Below, in pieces: positions 17,952 to 27,705 of a stretch of 64,000 bases of DNA. Under the pieces are notes generated by a model. It did no database searches. It was given only the letters and a program-made list of their open reading frames with translations, and was not told the DNA's origin. The position numbers and the translations under genes were made by a program. The DNA comes from Serratia rhizosphaerae (GTDB lineage Bacteria > Pseudomonadota > Gammaproteobacteria > Enterobacterales > Enterobacteriaceae). Location: assembly GCF_009817885.1 (NCBI RefSeq), contig NZ_CP041764.1, positions 310,001 to 374,000 on the forward strand, in the 5' to 3' direction. Numbering within the stretch: the stretch's first letter is position 1; every line of letters starts with the position of its first letter.

Positions 17952-18044
17952 GTATTATCTCAAACGCATATAACTCGATAAATCAGCTCGTTTTAGCACT
18001 GGCTGGCATTGATGCCGGCATTTTATTGACCAGGAAAATACCCA

Positions 18045-18518
18045 ATGAACATCCAAATCAATGGACGGATGGTACCGCTCGACGATAGCCTCCGCGACAC
18101 TCCCCTGCTTTACATCCTGCGTAACGATCTGGCGTTGAACGGCCCGAAATACGGCTGCGGCCTGGGTGAATGCGGCGCCTGCACCGTACTGATCGACGGC
18201 GTCACCGCCCGCTCTTGTTCCGTTAACGCCGCCAGCGTGGTCGGCAAATCGGTCACCACGCTGGAAGGCATCGGCAACGCCGAACATCTGCATCCGGTAC
18301 AGCAGGGCTTTATTGATGAACAGGCGGCCCAGTGCGGCTACTGCACCAACGGCATGATCATGACGCTGGTGGCGCTGTTTGAACGCGAACCGCAGGCCGA
18401 CGAACAGACCATCAAGCAAGAACTGGCCTTCAACCTTTGCCGCTGCGGCACGCATATTGAAATTCTGCGGGCGGCGGAACGCGCCAAACAGATTCTGGCA
18501 GAGCGGGGTAACGCGTGA
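18045..18518 (+). CDS. [2Fe-2S] subunit of molybdenum hydroxylase (IorA type)
   Basis: The 157-residue protein has the two iron-sulfur modules of xanthine-oxidase-family small subunits: the plant-ferredoxin motif YGCGLGECGACTVLIDG (about residues 38-54) and the helical QCGYCTNGMIM...LCRCGTH cluster (about 97-140). It transfers electrons from the molybdenum centre of the next gene product toward the cytochrome c. Its stop overlaps the next start (TGATG). The subunit architecture, without a separate FAD subunit, is that of isoquinoline 1-oxidoreductase, nicotinate and aldehyde dehydrogenases. Confidence 0.88.
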   Translation: MNIQINGRMVPLDDSLRDTPLLYILRNDLALNGPKYGCGLGECGACTVLIDGVTARSCSVNAASVVGKSVTTLEGIGNAEHLHPVQQGFIDEQAAQCGYCTNGMIMTLVALFEREPQADEQTIKQELAFNLCRCGTHIEILRAAERAKQILAERGNA

Positions 18519-20770
18519 TGAACAGCATGGAAATCACCCGCCGCCGTTTACTGCAGGCCGGCGGGCTGGTGATGGTCAGCAGCCTGTTGCCGGTGTCATT
18601 CGACGCCCTGTCGGCTACGCCGGCCCCACGCCCGGCCTCACCGCCGCCCGACCGCGTCGACAGTTTTATTGCGCTGTCCGCCGACGGTAAAGTCACCGCC
18701 TTTAACGGCCACGTCGATCTCGGCACCGGGGTGAAAACCGCCCTCAGCCAAATCGTCGCCGATGAGCTGGACGTCGATCTGGCCGCCGTCACCATGATTC
18801 TCGGCGATACCCGCCGCACGCCGAATCAGGGGCCGACCATCGCCAGCGCCACCATCCAGGTCACCTCGATACCGCTGCGTCAGGCGGCGGCGCAGGTACG
18901 CCAACATCTGCTGCAGCTGGCGGCGCGGGCGTTCAACCTGCCGGAAAACCAACTAGCCGCCGAGCGCGGCTATGTGTTCGAGCGCGCCAACCGCGCGCGC
19001 CGTCTGAGCTACGGCGAACTGGCGCGCGGCCAGGATCTGCACCTGCCGCTGGATACCACGGCGCAGCTGAAGGAGCACGCCCAAAGCCGCTATGTCGGCC
19101 GGCCCGTAGCGCGCGTGGATATTCCCGCCAAAGTTACCGGCGGACTGAGCTACGTTCACGACGTGCGCGTGCCGGGCATGCTGCACGGCCGGGTGATTCG
19201 CCCGCCCTATGCCGGCGCCGACAGCAGCGCGCCGCTCGGCAAGGCGCTGGTGTCCGTCGATGCGGCATCTATCGCCCACCTGCCGGGCATCGTCAAACTG
19301 GTGGTGATTAACGATTTTATCGGCGTGATCGCCGAGCGCGAAGAGCAGGCCATCGCGGCGATGAACCAGCTGCGGGTCACCTGGCGCGACTGGCAGGGGC
19401 TGCCCGATCTGGCCGCCGGCCTGCACGATACGCTGACGGCGCATCCGAAACAGGACCGTATGCTGCAGGACGACGCCGGGATCGAGCAGATTATCAGCGC
19501 GCTGCCCACGCCGGTGAACGCCGATTATCTGTGGCCCTTCCATCTGCACGCTTCCATCGGCCCTTCCTGCGCGGTCGCCGACGTGCGCGACGGCCAGGCG
19601 GAGATCTGGTCAGGCAGCCAGAATCCGCACGACCTGCGCAAGGACATCGCCAAACTGCTGGATCTGACCGACGAACAGGTGCATATCCAGCGTCTGGACG
19701 CCTCCGGCTGCTATGGCCGCAACGGCGCTGACGACGTAAGCGCCGACGCCGCGCTGCTGTCGCAGGCGGTGGGCAAGCCGGTGCGGGTGCAGCTGATGCG
19801 CGAACAGGAAAACGGCTGGGAACCGAAAGGCACCGCGCAGCTGATCCGGGTGCGCGGCGGGCTGGATGCCGCACATCAGGTGGCCGCCTATGATTTTAAA
19901 ACCTGCTATCCCTCCAACAACGCCGTGACGCTGGCGCTGGTGCTCAGCGGCAAGGTCGCCAATCAGGCCGACGTCCAGCAAATGGGCGACCGCACCGCCA
20001 TCCCGCAGTATCGCTACCCGCATATGCGCGTTGTGGCGCAGGATGCCGCACCGATCGTGCGCGCCTCCTGGATGCGCGGCGTGTCGGCATTGCCGAACGT
20101 GTTCGCCCATGAGTCCTGGATCGATGAGCTGGCCTATCTGGCGGGCGACGATCCCATCGCCTACCGCCTGCGCTACCTTGACGATCCGCGCGCGCTGGCG
20201 CTGATCGACGCGCTGAAAAAACAGGCCGACTGGCAGCCCGGCCGAGCGCACCGTCATCCGGCGCCCGCCTCGCAGGAGTGGGTCAGCGGCCGCGGCTTTG
20301 CCTACGCCCGCTATTTCCACAGCAAATTCCCCGGCTTCGGCGCCGCCTGGGCCGCCTGGGTATGCGACGTCATGGTCAGCCGCCGCACCGGACAGGTAAA
20401 AGTGAAGAAGGTGTTTGTCGCCCATGACTGCGGCCGCATCGTCAATCCGGCCGGCGTGCGTCATCAGGTGCACGGCAACGTGATCCAGTCCACCAGCCGC
20501 GTGCTCAAGGAGTTCGCCACCTTTGACGGCGCCGGCACCACCTCGCTGGAATGGGGCGGCTATCCGATTCTGCGCTTTGACGAACTGCCGGAGGTGGATG
20601 TGCAGCTGCTGGATAACCCCGATCGGCCGCCGATGGGGGCCGGCGAGTCCGCCTCGGTGCCCAGCGCCGCCGCCATTGCCAATGCGCTGTTTGACGCGCT
20701 GGGCGTCCGCCTGCGGGAAGTGCCGTTCACTCCCGAACGCATTCTGCAGGCCCTGACCACCGCTCACTGA
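18518..20770 (+). CDS. Tat-exported molybdopterin-binding hydroxylase subunit (IorB type)
   Basis: The 750-residue catalytic subunit starts with a twin-arginine signal (EITRRRLLQAGGLVM), so it is folded with cofactor and exported to the periplasm. It has the duplicated xanthine-dehydrogenase-type Mo-binding halves: LDGVGVKTALSQIVADE-like N-part, RPVARVDIPAKVTGGLSYVHDV, SGSQNPHDLR, and the C-terminal GAGESASVPSAAAIANAL carrying the catalytic glutamate of the family. The ATG at 18518 is preferred; a GTG overlaps at 18515 and a further ATG lies at 18527. Substrate cannot be read from sequence: aldehydes, N-heterocycles or a purine are all possible. Confidence 0.86.
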   Translation: MNSMEITRRRLLQAGGLVMVSSLLPVSFDALSATPAPRPASPPPDRVDSFIALSADGKVTAFNGHVDLGTGVKTALSQIVADELDVDLAAVTMILGDTRRTPNQGPTIASATIQVTSIPLRQAAAQVRQHLLQLAARAFNLPENQLAAERGYVFERANRARRLSYGELARGQDLHLPLDTTAQLKEHAQSRYVGRPVARVDIPAKVTGGLSYVHDVRVPGMLHGRVIRPPYAGADSSAPLGKALVSVDAASIAHLPGIVKLVVINDFIGVIAEREEQAIAAMNQLRVTWRDWQGLPDLAAGLHDTLTAHPKQDRMLQDDAGIEQIISALPTPVNADYLWPFHLHASIGPSCAVADVRDGQAEIWSGSQNPHDLRKDIAKLLDLTDEQVHIQRLDASGCYGRNGADDVSADAALLSQAVGKPVRVQLMREQENGWEPKGTAQLIRVRGGLDAAHQVAAYDFKTCYPSNNAVTLALVLSGKVANQADVQQMGDRTAIPQYRYPHMRVVAQDAAPIVRASWMRGVSALPNVFAHESWIDELAYLAGDDPIAYRLRYLDDPRALALIDALKKQADWQPGRAHRHPAPASQEWVSGRGFAYARYFHSKFPGFGAAWAAWVCDVMVSRRTGQVKVKKVFVAHDCGRIVNPAGVRHQVHGNVIQSTSRVLKEFATFDGAGTTSLEWGGYPILRFDELPEVDVQLLDNPDRPPMGAGESASVPSAAAIANALFDALGVRLREVPFTPERILQALTTAH

Positions 20771-20793
20771 CGCCCGACGGCAAGGAAACCACC

Positions 20794-22083
20794 ATGAAGA
20801 GTAAAAGCAAAAAAGTTCTCGGCTGGGGCGCTGCGGTTGTCGCCATCGCCGCAGTTGGCGCCGGCATCGCCAGCTGGCAGCCGTCCATCGCCCCGCTGAA
20901 GGAGACGGATCACCAGACGTTCAGCGCCGAACAGATCGCCCGCGGCGAAAAGCTCGCGGCGCTCGGCGACTGCGCCGTCTGCCATACCCGCCCCGGCGGT
21001 GAACGCAATACCGGCGGCCTGGCGATGACGATCCCGTTCGGCACCATCTACTCCACCAATATCACGCCGGATCGCGAAACCGGCATCGGCAGCTGGAGCT
21101 ATCCGGCCTTTGAGCGCGCCATGCGCCACGGCGTCGATCGCGACGGCCACTATCTGTACCCGGCGTTCCCGTACACCTCCTTCACCCGCACCAGCGATGA
21201 GGATCTGCAGGCGCTGTACGCCTGGCTGATGTCGCAGCCGCCGGTGCGCTACCAGCCGCCGGAAACCAGGCTGAACTTCCCGTTCAATATCCGTCAGGGG
21301 ATCGCCGCCTGGAACTGGCTGGTTCTGCAGCCCGGCGCCATGCAGCCCGATCCGGCGCACGACCGGGCCTGGAACCGCGGCGCCTACCTGACCGAAGGGC
21401 TGGGCCACTGCAGCGCCTGCCACTCGCCGCGCAATATGCTGTTTGCCGAACAGGGCGGCAAGGCGCATCTGTCCGGCGGCGTCGCCGAAGGCTGGAACGC
21501 GCCGGCGCTGACCGCGCACTCCAACGCGCCGATTAGCTGGAATTACGCCGATCTGCTGGGCTTTATGCGCAGCGGCTATTCCGCCAATCACGGCGTGGCC
21601 GCCGGCCCGATGGGCCCGGTGGTGAATGAGGGACTGTCGCAGCTGCCGGAAGAGGATCTGCAGGCGATGGCCGTCTATCTGGCCTCGTTCAATCAACCGC
21701 AGCCGGACGACGATGCGGCCGCGGTGAAACAGCAGTTGCTGCACCGTGAGACGCAGGCAAAAACGCTGGCCTCGGAGGGCGCACGCCTGTATTCCGGCGC
21801 CTGTATGGCCTGCCATGCGCAGTCGGAAGGAGCGCCGCTGGCCGGGGTGCGTCCGGCGTTGTCGCTCAATACCAACCTGAACGACGCCAGCCCCGACAAC
21901 GCCATCCGCGTGGTGCTGAACGGCATTGCCGCGCCGGCGCTCGGCACCATGCCGGCGTTCGCCGGCCACCTCAGCGACCGGCAAATCGCCGTGCTGCTGA
22001 ACTACCTGCGCACCGAGCAGGCGGGCAAAGCCGCCTGGCCGGATCTGCAACAGCGGGTGACCGCGCTGCGCAACGCGCGGTAA
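20794..22083 (+). CDS. Tri-haem cytochrome c, electron acceptor of the Mo hydroxylase
   Basis: The 429-residue protein has an uncleaved-looking N-terminal membrane anchor (WGAAVVAIAAVGAGIASW) and exactly three haem-c sites: CAVCH at residue 60, CSACH at 206 and CMACH at 337, the arrangement of alcohol/aldehyde dehydrogenase cytochrome c subunits. It would pass electrons from the periplasmic hydroxylase to ubiquinone or a terminal oxidase. It lies 23 bp after the Mo-subunit gene and ends the operon at a shared hairpin with convergent hpxK. Confidence 0.88.
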   Translation: MKSKSKKVLGWGAAVVAIAAVGAGIASWQPSIAPLKETDHQTFSAEQIARGEKLAALGDCAVCHTRPGGERNTGGLAMTIPFGTIYSTNITPDRETGIGSWSYPAFERAMRHGVDRDGHYLYPAFPYTSFTRTSDEDLQALYAWLMSQPPVRYQPPETRLNFPFNIRQGIAAWNWLVLQPGAMQPDPAHDRAWNRGAYLTEGLGHCSACHSPRNMLFAEQGGKAHLSGGVAEGWNAPALTAHSNAPISWNYADLLGFMRSGYSANHGVAAGPMGPVVNEGLSQLPEEDLQAMAVYLASFNQPQPDDDAAAVKQQLLHRETQAKTLASEGARLYSGACMACHAQSEGAPLAGVRPALSLNTNLNDASPDNAIRVVLNGIAAPALGTMPAFAGHLSDRQIAVLLNYLRTEQAGKAAWPDLQQRVTALRNAR

Positions 22084-22091
22084 TCCGCCGT

Positions 22092-22114
22092 TCCCGGCCC
22101 GCTGCGGGCCGGGA
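22092..22114. terminator. Bidirectional hairpin between cytochrome c gene and hpxK
   Basis: TCCCGGCCCG-CTG-CGGGCCGGGA, perfect 10-bp arms, sits in the 33-bp gap between the convergent stops. No T-run follows on either side, so it is likely a strong hairpin used from both directions. Confidence 0.6.
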
Positions 22115-22116
22115 CG

Positions 22117-23379
22117 TTACTCTCCCTGCGCCAGATCCGCCACCACCTGGCGGTAGGCGGCAATCGCCAACGCCACGTCCGGCGTCGCCACCGCTTCCGC
22201 CGGATGATGGCTGATCCCTCCCTTGCAACGCACAAACAGCATGCCGACCGGCCAGCGTTCCGCCATGGCGATGGCGTCATGCCCCGCGCCGCTCGGCAGC
22301 GACAGTGAACGCCCCTGCACCTGCCGCACCGCCTGCTCCAGCGCCGTCTGCAGCCGCGCGTCGCACGGGGTGGCGCCGATGTGATAATACGCCTGGGCGT
22401 CAAAACGCAGCCGACGCCGCCCGGCAATCGCCTCGGCCTCGGCCAGCAGCGTCTGCAGCAGCGCCGCCAGCGGCGCATCCTGCGGGCCGCGAATGTCCAG
22501 CGACAGCCTGACCTCGCCGGGGATCACGTTCACCGCGCCGGGCGCGCACTGTACATCGCCGACCGTGGCCACCAGGTTGCCGCCCTGCAGGCCGGCGGTG
22601 CGCTCGACAAACACCATCCACTCGGCGGCGGCGGCCAGCGCGTCTTTACGCTGCTGCATCGGCACCGTGCCCGCATGGCCGGCCTCGCCGGTAAAGCAGC
22701 AGTTGAGACGGCGCGCGCCGTTGATCGCCTGCACCACCCCCAGCGCCAGCCCCGCCTGCTCCAGGCAGGGGCCCTGTTCGATATGCAGCTCCAGATAGGC
22801 GACGATCTCACCGGCGGCGCGCGCCGCCTGATGAATCTGCGCCGGATCCAGCCCGGCGTCGCGCATCGCCTGCGCCACGCTGACGCCCTGCGCGTCGCTC
22901 TGCGCCAGCCAATCGTCCGGCCAGCTGCCGGTCAGGCCGCGGCTGCCGAGCAGCGTAATGCCAAAGCGCGTGCCCTCTTCGTCGCCAAAGCCGACGATCT
23001 CCAGCGCCAGCGGCAGACGACGCCCCTGCAGCTGCAGCGCCTGCACCACCTCGATCGCCGTCAGCACCCCCAGCATACCGTCATAGCGCCCGGCATTGCG
23101 CACCGTGTCCAGATGCGATCCGAGCAGCAGCGCCGGCGCGCCAGGCTGTTCGCCCTCGTAACGCCCGCAGATATTGCCCACGGCGTCCTGCCAGACCTGC
23201 ATCCCCGCCTCCGCCATCCAGCGGCCCACCAGCCGGTTGGCCTGCAGATGCTGCGGCGAAAGGTAGACGCGCGTCAGGCCGTCCGGCGTTTCGCTGAGCG
23301 CCGCCAACTGGTCGGCGCGCGTCATCACGCGCTCGGCGGCCTGCATGTCCGTCGTCTGCGCAGTCAGCGTTTCGCTCAT
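22117..23379 (-). CDS. hpxK: HpxK, allantoate amidohydrolase (M20/carbamoylase family)
   Basis: The 420-residue enzyme has the dinuclear-metal residues of the allantoate amidohydrolase/N-carbamoylase family: GSHLDTV, GRYDGMLGV, GFGDEEGTRFG, LELHIEQGP and, near the end, SGAGHDA. It removes the first ureido group of allantoate as NH3 and CO2, giving (S)-ureidoglycine. The start at 23379 (MSETLTAQ) overlaps the hpxJ stop in ATGA, so translation is coupled. It is last in the six-gene hpxFGHIJK operon and its partner HpxJ uses its unstable product directly. Confidence 0.88.
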   Translation of the reverse strand: MSETLTAQTTDMQAAERVMTRADQLAALSETPDGLTRVYLSPQHLQANRLVGRWMAEAGMQVWQDAVGNICGRYEGEQPGAPALLLGSHLDTVRNAGRYDGMLGVLTAIEVVQALQLQGRRLPLALEIVGFGDEEGTRFGITLLGSRGLTGSWPDDWLAQSDAQGVSVAQAMRDAGLDPAQIHQAARAAGEIVAYLELHIEQGPCLEQAGLALGVVQAINGARRLNCCFTGEAGHAGTVPMQQRKDALAAAAEWMVFVERTAGLQGGNLVATVGDVQCAPGAVNVIPGEVRLSLDIRGPQDAPLAALLQTLLAEAEAIAGRRRLRFDAQAYYHIGATPCDARLQTALEQAVRQVQGRSLSLPSGAGHDAIAMAERWPVGMLFVRCKGGISHHPAEAVATPDVALAIAAYRQVVADLAQGE

Positions 23380-24617
23380 GCCACATCCCCGCTGCCGTAG
23401 TGATCCCACGCCGCCTGCAGCGCCGCGCCCTGCGTGGTGGCGAACTTCAGGTGATTGAGCACCGACTCCAGCGCGCTCAGGGTGGTCATCACACAGTCTT
23501 TACGCGCGTTATAACCCATGGTGCCGATGCGCCACACCTTGCCGTGCAGCGGGCCGAAGGAGGTGCCGATCTCAATGCCGAAGTCATTGAGCAGCAGCTG
23601 ACGCACCCGATCGCCGTCGATCCCCGCCGGGATCACCACCCCCAGCACGTTATTCATCTTGTGGCGCAAATCGCCGAAGGTTTCCAGCCCCATCGCCTGG
23701 ATGCCTTTCAGCAGCGCATCGCCGTGCAGCTTATGGCGGGCGATGCCGTTATCCAGCCCCTCTTCCAGAATCAGACGCGCGCACTCGCGGGCGGCAAACA
23801 GCGCCGAGGTGGCTTCGGTATGGTGGTTGAGCCGCTCCGGCCCCCAGTAGTCCATCACCATGCCCAGATCAAAGTAGTTGGAGTAGATCATCTCCTCCTC
23901 GCCGTCCTGGTGCGCCGCGGTGCGGATCCCCGCCTCCACGCACCTGCGGCGGCGGATCTCCGCCTCCATGCGCGGGCTGAGAGTAATCGGCGAGGTGCCG
24001 GACGGGCCGCCCAAGCACTTCTGCATGCCCGCCGACACCGCATCCAGCCCCCAGGCGTCGCTCTCCAGCGCATTGCCCGCCAGCGACGCGGTGGCGTCGG
24101 TATAAAACAGCACGTCGTAACGGCGGCAGATAGCGCCCAGCTCCGCCAGCGGCTGCAGCATGGTGGTGGAGGTATCCCCCTGCACCGTCAGCAGCAGGCG
24201 CGGACGCACGCGCTTGATGGCGTCCTCAATCTGATCCGGCGTAAACACCTCGCCCCACGGCACATCGATGGTGTGCACCTCAGCGCGACAGCGGCGGGCG
24301 ATTTCACACAGCAAATGACCAAAGCGGCCAAACACCGGCACCAGCACCTTATCGCCGGGGCGAATGGCCGACACCAGCAGCGCTTCAATCCCGGCGCGCG
24401 AGGTGCCGTCCACCAGCATCGTCCAGCGGTTTTCGGTGCGGAACACGCCGCGATACAGCGCCATCACCTCATTCATATAGTGGGTCATCGCCGGATCGTA
24501 TTGACCGATCAGCTGGCTCGCCATGGCGCGCAGCACGCGCGGATCGGCATTGATTGGCCCCGGCCCCATCAGCAGGCGCGGCGGCGGATTGATTTGCGAA
24601 TATTGAGCGATAGCCAT
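23376..24617 (-). CDS. hpxJ: HpxJ, (S)-ureidoglycine aminotransferase (PucG type)
   Basis: The 413-residue protein is a class V PLP aminotransferase with the internal aldimine lysine at K200 (SAGMQKCLGGPSG), the YTDATASLAG aspartate that holds the pyridine nitrogen, and LLMGPGPINADPRVL near the start as in alanine-glyoxylate-type enzymes. Klebsiella HpxJ transfers the amino group of ureidoglycine to a keto acid, giving oxalurate and keeping the nitrogen as amino acid. It is coupled to hpxK by overlap and separated from hpxI by 15 bp. Confidence 0.9.
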   Translation of the reverse strand: MAIAQYSQINPPPRLLMGPGPINADPRVLRAMASQLIGQYDPAMTHYMNEVMALYRGVFRTENRWTMLVDGTSRAGIEALLVSAIRPGDKVLVPVFGRFGHLLCEIARRCRAEVHTIDVPWGEVFTPDQIEDAIKRVRPRLLLTVQGDTSTTMLQPLAELGAICRRYDVLFYTDATASLAGNALESDAWGLDAVSAGMQKCLGGPSGTSPITLSPRMEAEIRRRRCVEAGIRTAAHQDGEEEMIYSNYFDLGMVMDYWGPERLNHHTEATSALFAARECARLILEEGLDNGIARHKLHGDALLKGIQAMGLETFGDLRHKMNNVLGVVIPAGIDGDRVRQLLLNDFGIEIGTSFGPLHGKVWRIGTMGYNARKDCVMTTLSALESVLNHLKFATTQGAALQAAWDHYGSGDVA

Positions 24618-24632
24618 CGTGTTTTCCTTTCG

Positions 24633-25350
<718 letters not shown>

Positions 25351-25370
<20 letters not shown>

Positions 25371-26010
25371 TGAATTTATTCTCCAGATAGCGGCTGTAGC
25401 GGGACAGCGGATAGCACAAAACAAAGTAGCCCAGCGCCACCAGCGCAAAGACCTTGAACGGCTGGTAGGTGACGTTGGTCAGCATGGTGCCGGCCTTGGT
25501 CAGCTCGACAAACCCGATGATCGACGCCAGCGCCGTGCCTTTCACCACCTGCACGGCGAAGCCCACCGTCGGCGCGATGGCGATGCGCAGCGCCTGCGGC
25601 GCCACCACCCGCCACAGCGTCTGGCCGAACGACAGGCCGAGGCAGCGCGCGGCTTCCCACTGCCCCTTCGGCAGGGCGCGAATGCTGCCGTACCAGATAT
25701 CCAGCAAAAATGCGCTGGTGTAGAACGTCAGCGCCAGCGCCGCCGCCGTCCATGGCGAGACGTCCACGCCGAACAACGCGACGCCGAAGAATGCCAGAAA
25801 CAGCTGCATCAGCAGCGGCGTGCCCTGAAACAGGGCGCTGTAGCCGCGAATCAGCAATCCGAGCCGGCGGCCGCCGTTCAGGCGCAGCAGCAACAGCGGC
25901 AGCGTCACCAGCGCGCCGCCGATAAACGCCGTCAGCGACAGCAGCACCGTCCAGCGGCCGGCCAGCAGCAGGTTGCGCACGATATCCCAGTCGGTAAAAG
26001 AGGCCATCAT
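25351..26010 (-). CDS. hpxH: HpxH, ABC transporter permease (HisMQ family)
   Basis: The 219-residue membrane protein has about five hydrophobic segments and the EAA loop GQWEAARCLGLSFGQTLWRVVAPQALR that contacts the ATPase. The start at 26010 lies in an ATGA overlap with the preceding permease stop; a second ATG follows at once. Together with the neighbouring permease it would form the heterodimeric channel for a small polar ureide such as allantoate or allantoin. Confidence 0.84.
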
Positions 26011-26672
26011 GCCGCCACCCCCAGCCATTTACGCCCCGCCGCCATCATCAGCTGACGCATGGCGACGGACAGCAACAGATAGAGGCCGGTGGTCACCAGA
26101 TACACCTCGAAGCTGAGGAAGGTGCGCGACTGGATCAGGCTGGCGGCGAAGGTCAGTTCCTCATAGGAGACCTGCGACACCACCGACGACCCCAGCATCA
26201 CGATAATGCACTGGCTGACCAGCGCCGGATAAATACGCTGCAGCGCGGGCGGCAGCACCACCCGCAAGAACGTCTGCCCGCGGCTCAGCCCCAGCACGCG
26301 TCCGGCCTCCCACTGTCCTTTCGCCGTCACCTGGATGCCGGCGCGGACAATCTCCGTGCTGTAGGCCCCCAGATTGACCACCATCGCCAGCAGCGCCGCC
26401 TCGCCCACCGTCATTTTCAGCCCCAGGTTGGGCAGGCCGAAGACGATAAAGAACAGCTGCACCACAAACGGCGTATTGCGGATCAGCTCAACATAGGCGC
26501 CCCACAGGCGGCTCAGCCAGCCGGCGCGCCCGCTGCGAATGGCCGCGCCGACGATGCCGAGCGCCAGCCCGCCGCAGGTCGCCAGCAGCGTCAGCTGTAC
26601 GGTAACCCACAGCCCCGCCAGCAGCTCCGGCCAGTACGGCCAGAGTGCGGAAAAATCCAATTGTTGCGTCAT
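26007..26672 (-). CDS. hpxG: HpxG, ABC transporter permease (HisMQ family)
   Basis: The 221-residue membrane protein starts at 26672 (MTQQLDFSALWPYW), 11 bp after the binding-protein stop. It has hydrophobic segments from residue ~18 on and the EAA loop GQWEAGRVLGLSRGQTFLRVVLPPALQ. It is paralogous to the downstream permease. An upstream in-frame start would overlap hpxF and is not favoured. Confidence 0.84.
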   Translation of the reverse strand: MTQQLDFSALWPYWPELLAGLWVTVQLTLLATCGGLALGIVGAAIRSGRAGWLSRLWGAYVELIRNTPFVVQLFFIVFGLPNLGLKMTVGEAALLAMVVNLGAYSTEIVRAGIQVTAKGQWEAGRVLGLSRGQTFLRVVLPPALQRIYPALVSQCIIVMLGSSVVSQVSYEELTFAASLIQSRTFLSFEVYLVTTGLYLLLSVAMRQLMMAAGRKWLGVAA

Positions 26673-26683
26673 GACGGTGCGCC

Positions 26684-27469
26684 TTACAGCGTGAGGCTGG
26701 CAGGCAGCGGCGCTTTCAGCCACTTCTCGGACAGCGCATTCAGCGTGCCGTCCTTGATGCCCTGTTCAATCAGCGCGTCGACCTTGGCCTTCAGCGCCGG
26801 CTCGCCCTTTCTCAGGCCGATAAAACAGGGAGAATCTTTCAGCATAAAGCTCGCCACCGGCGCTTTGGCCGCGTTTTGCCGGCTGATGGCCGCCACCACC
26901 AGGTTGCCGGTGGCGACATACTGCACCTGGCCGGACAGATACGCCGACAGCGTGGTGTTATTGTCTTCATAGCGCTTAATCTGCGCCGCCGCCGGCGCAA
27001 TGGCGCTCAGCACCATGTCCTCTACCGCGCCGCGCGTCACGCCGACGCTGTGGCCGGCCAGCGCGGCGGCATCGCTGAGCGGTGCCGTTTTCGGGCCGAA
27101 CACGCCGAGGAAGAACGGCGCATAGGCGCGGCTAAAATCCATCACCTTTTCCCGCTCGGCATTTTTACCGAGGCTGGAAATCACCAGATCGACCTTATCG
27201 GTCTGCAGATAAGGCACCCGGTTGGCGCTGCTGACCGGCACCAGCTGCAACTTCAGTTTCATCTGCTGCGCCAGGTAGCGCGCCATATCGATGTCATAGC
27301 CCTGCGGCTGCAAATCGGTGCCCACCGAGCCGAACGGCGGAAAGTCCTGCGGCACCGCAATGCGGATAGCGCCGCGCTGCTCAATCCGCTGCCACTGGTC
27401 AGCCTGCGCCGCGGCAATGTTAGCCAGCAGACAGGCAGCGCCGGCCAGTGCGATGATGATTCTTCTCAT
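26684..27469 (-). CDS. hpxF: HpxF, periplasmic solute-binding protein of ureide ABC transporter
   Basis: The 261-residue protein has a signal peptide (RRIIIALAGAACLLANIAAAQA) and a bacterial family-3 solute-binding fold (RGAIRIAVPQDFPPFGSVG, DIDMARYLAQQMKLKL, GVTRGAVEDMVLSAIAP). It is first in the operon and binds the transported compound; genetic context with ureidoglycine and allantoate enzymes points to an allantoin-pathway ureide. GGGGAAA precedes the ATG. A sigma-54 promoter lies about 55-70 bp upstream. Confidence 0.85.
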   Translation of the reverse strand: MRRIIIALAGAACLLANIAAAQADQWQRIEQRGAIRIAVPQDFPPFGSVGTDLQPQGYDIDMARYLAQQMKLKLQLVPVSSANRVPYLQTDKVDLVISSLGKNAEREKVMDFSRAYAPFFLGVFGPKTAPLSDAAALAGHSVGVTRGAVEDMVLSAIAPAAAQIKRYEDNNTTLSAYLSGQVQYVATGNLVVAAISRQNAAKAPVASFMLKDSPCFIGLRKGEPALKAKVDALIEQGIKDGTLNALSEKWLKAPLPASLTL

Positions 27470-27522
27470 TAGCGTTTCCCCGTAAAATTAGCATGAAACA
27501 AAAGGTTCCATAAAACCAATTC

Positions 27523-27539
27523 TGCAACTAATGTGCCAA
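27523..27539 (-). promoter_or_regulatory. Sigma-54 promoter of hpxFGHIJK
   Basis: The minus strand reads TTGGCACATTAGTTGCA: TGGCAC at -24 and TTGCA at -12 with exactly 10 bp between GG and GC, an essentially perfect RpoN promoter. Transcription would start near 27512, about 43 bp before the hpxF ATG. Confidence 0.85.
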
Positions 27540-27685
27540 TCACGGCCGACGCGACGCTGACGCCGTAAAGAAACCACGCCCGCAAAATAAATGGCTGATT
27601 TTCAGTATGGAAGGAGGGTCAGGACGGCGGTGCAGCGGCAATCATCGTGAGGTACCCCTAACCCTGACGCACCAAAACAAGGCAA

Positions 27686-27702
27686 AGCACCATGCTGGCG
27701 CC
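27686..27702 (-). promoter_or_regulatory. Candidate NtrC-binding site upstream of hpxF
   Basis: AGCACC-ATGCT-GGCGCC matches the NtrC consensus TGCACC-N5-GGTGCA at 9 of 12 fixed positions by eye. It is about 160 bp upstream of the sigma-54 promoter, a normal enhancer distance, but lies at the 3' edge of hpxU, so chance similarity is possible. Confidence 0.4.
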
Positions 27703-27705
27703 CCG

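Noticed and set aside
18000..18044. Sigma-54 promoter before the Mo-hydroxylase operon
   Set aside because: TGGC and TGC elements occur but the GG-GC distance is 7 or 11 bp, not 10.
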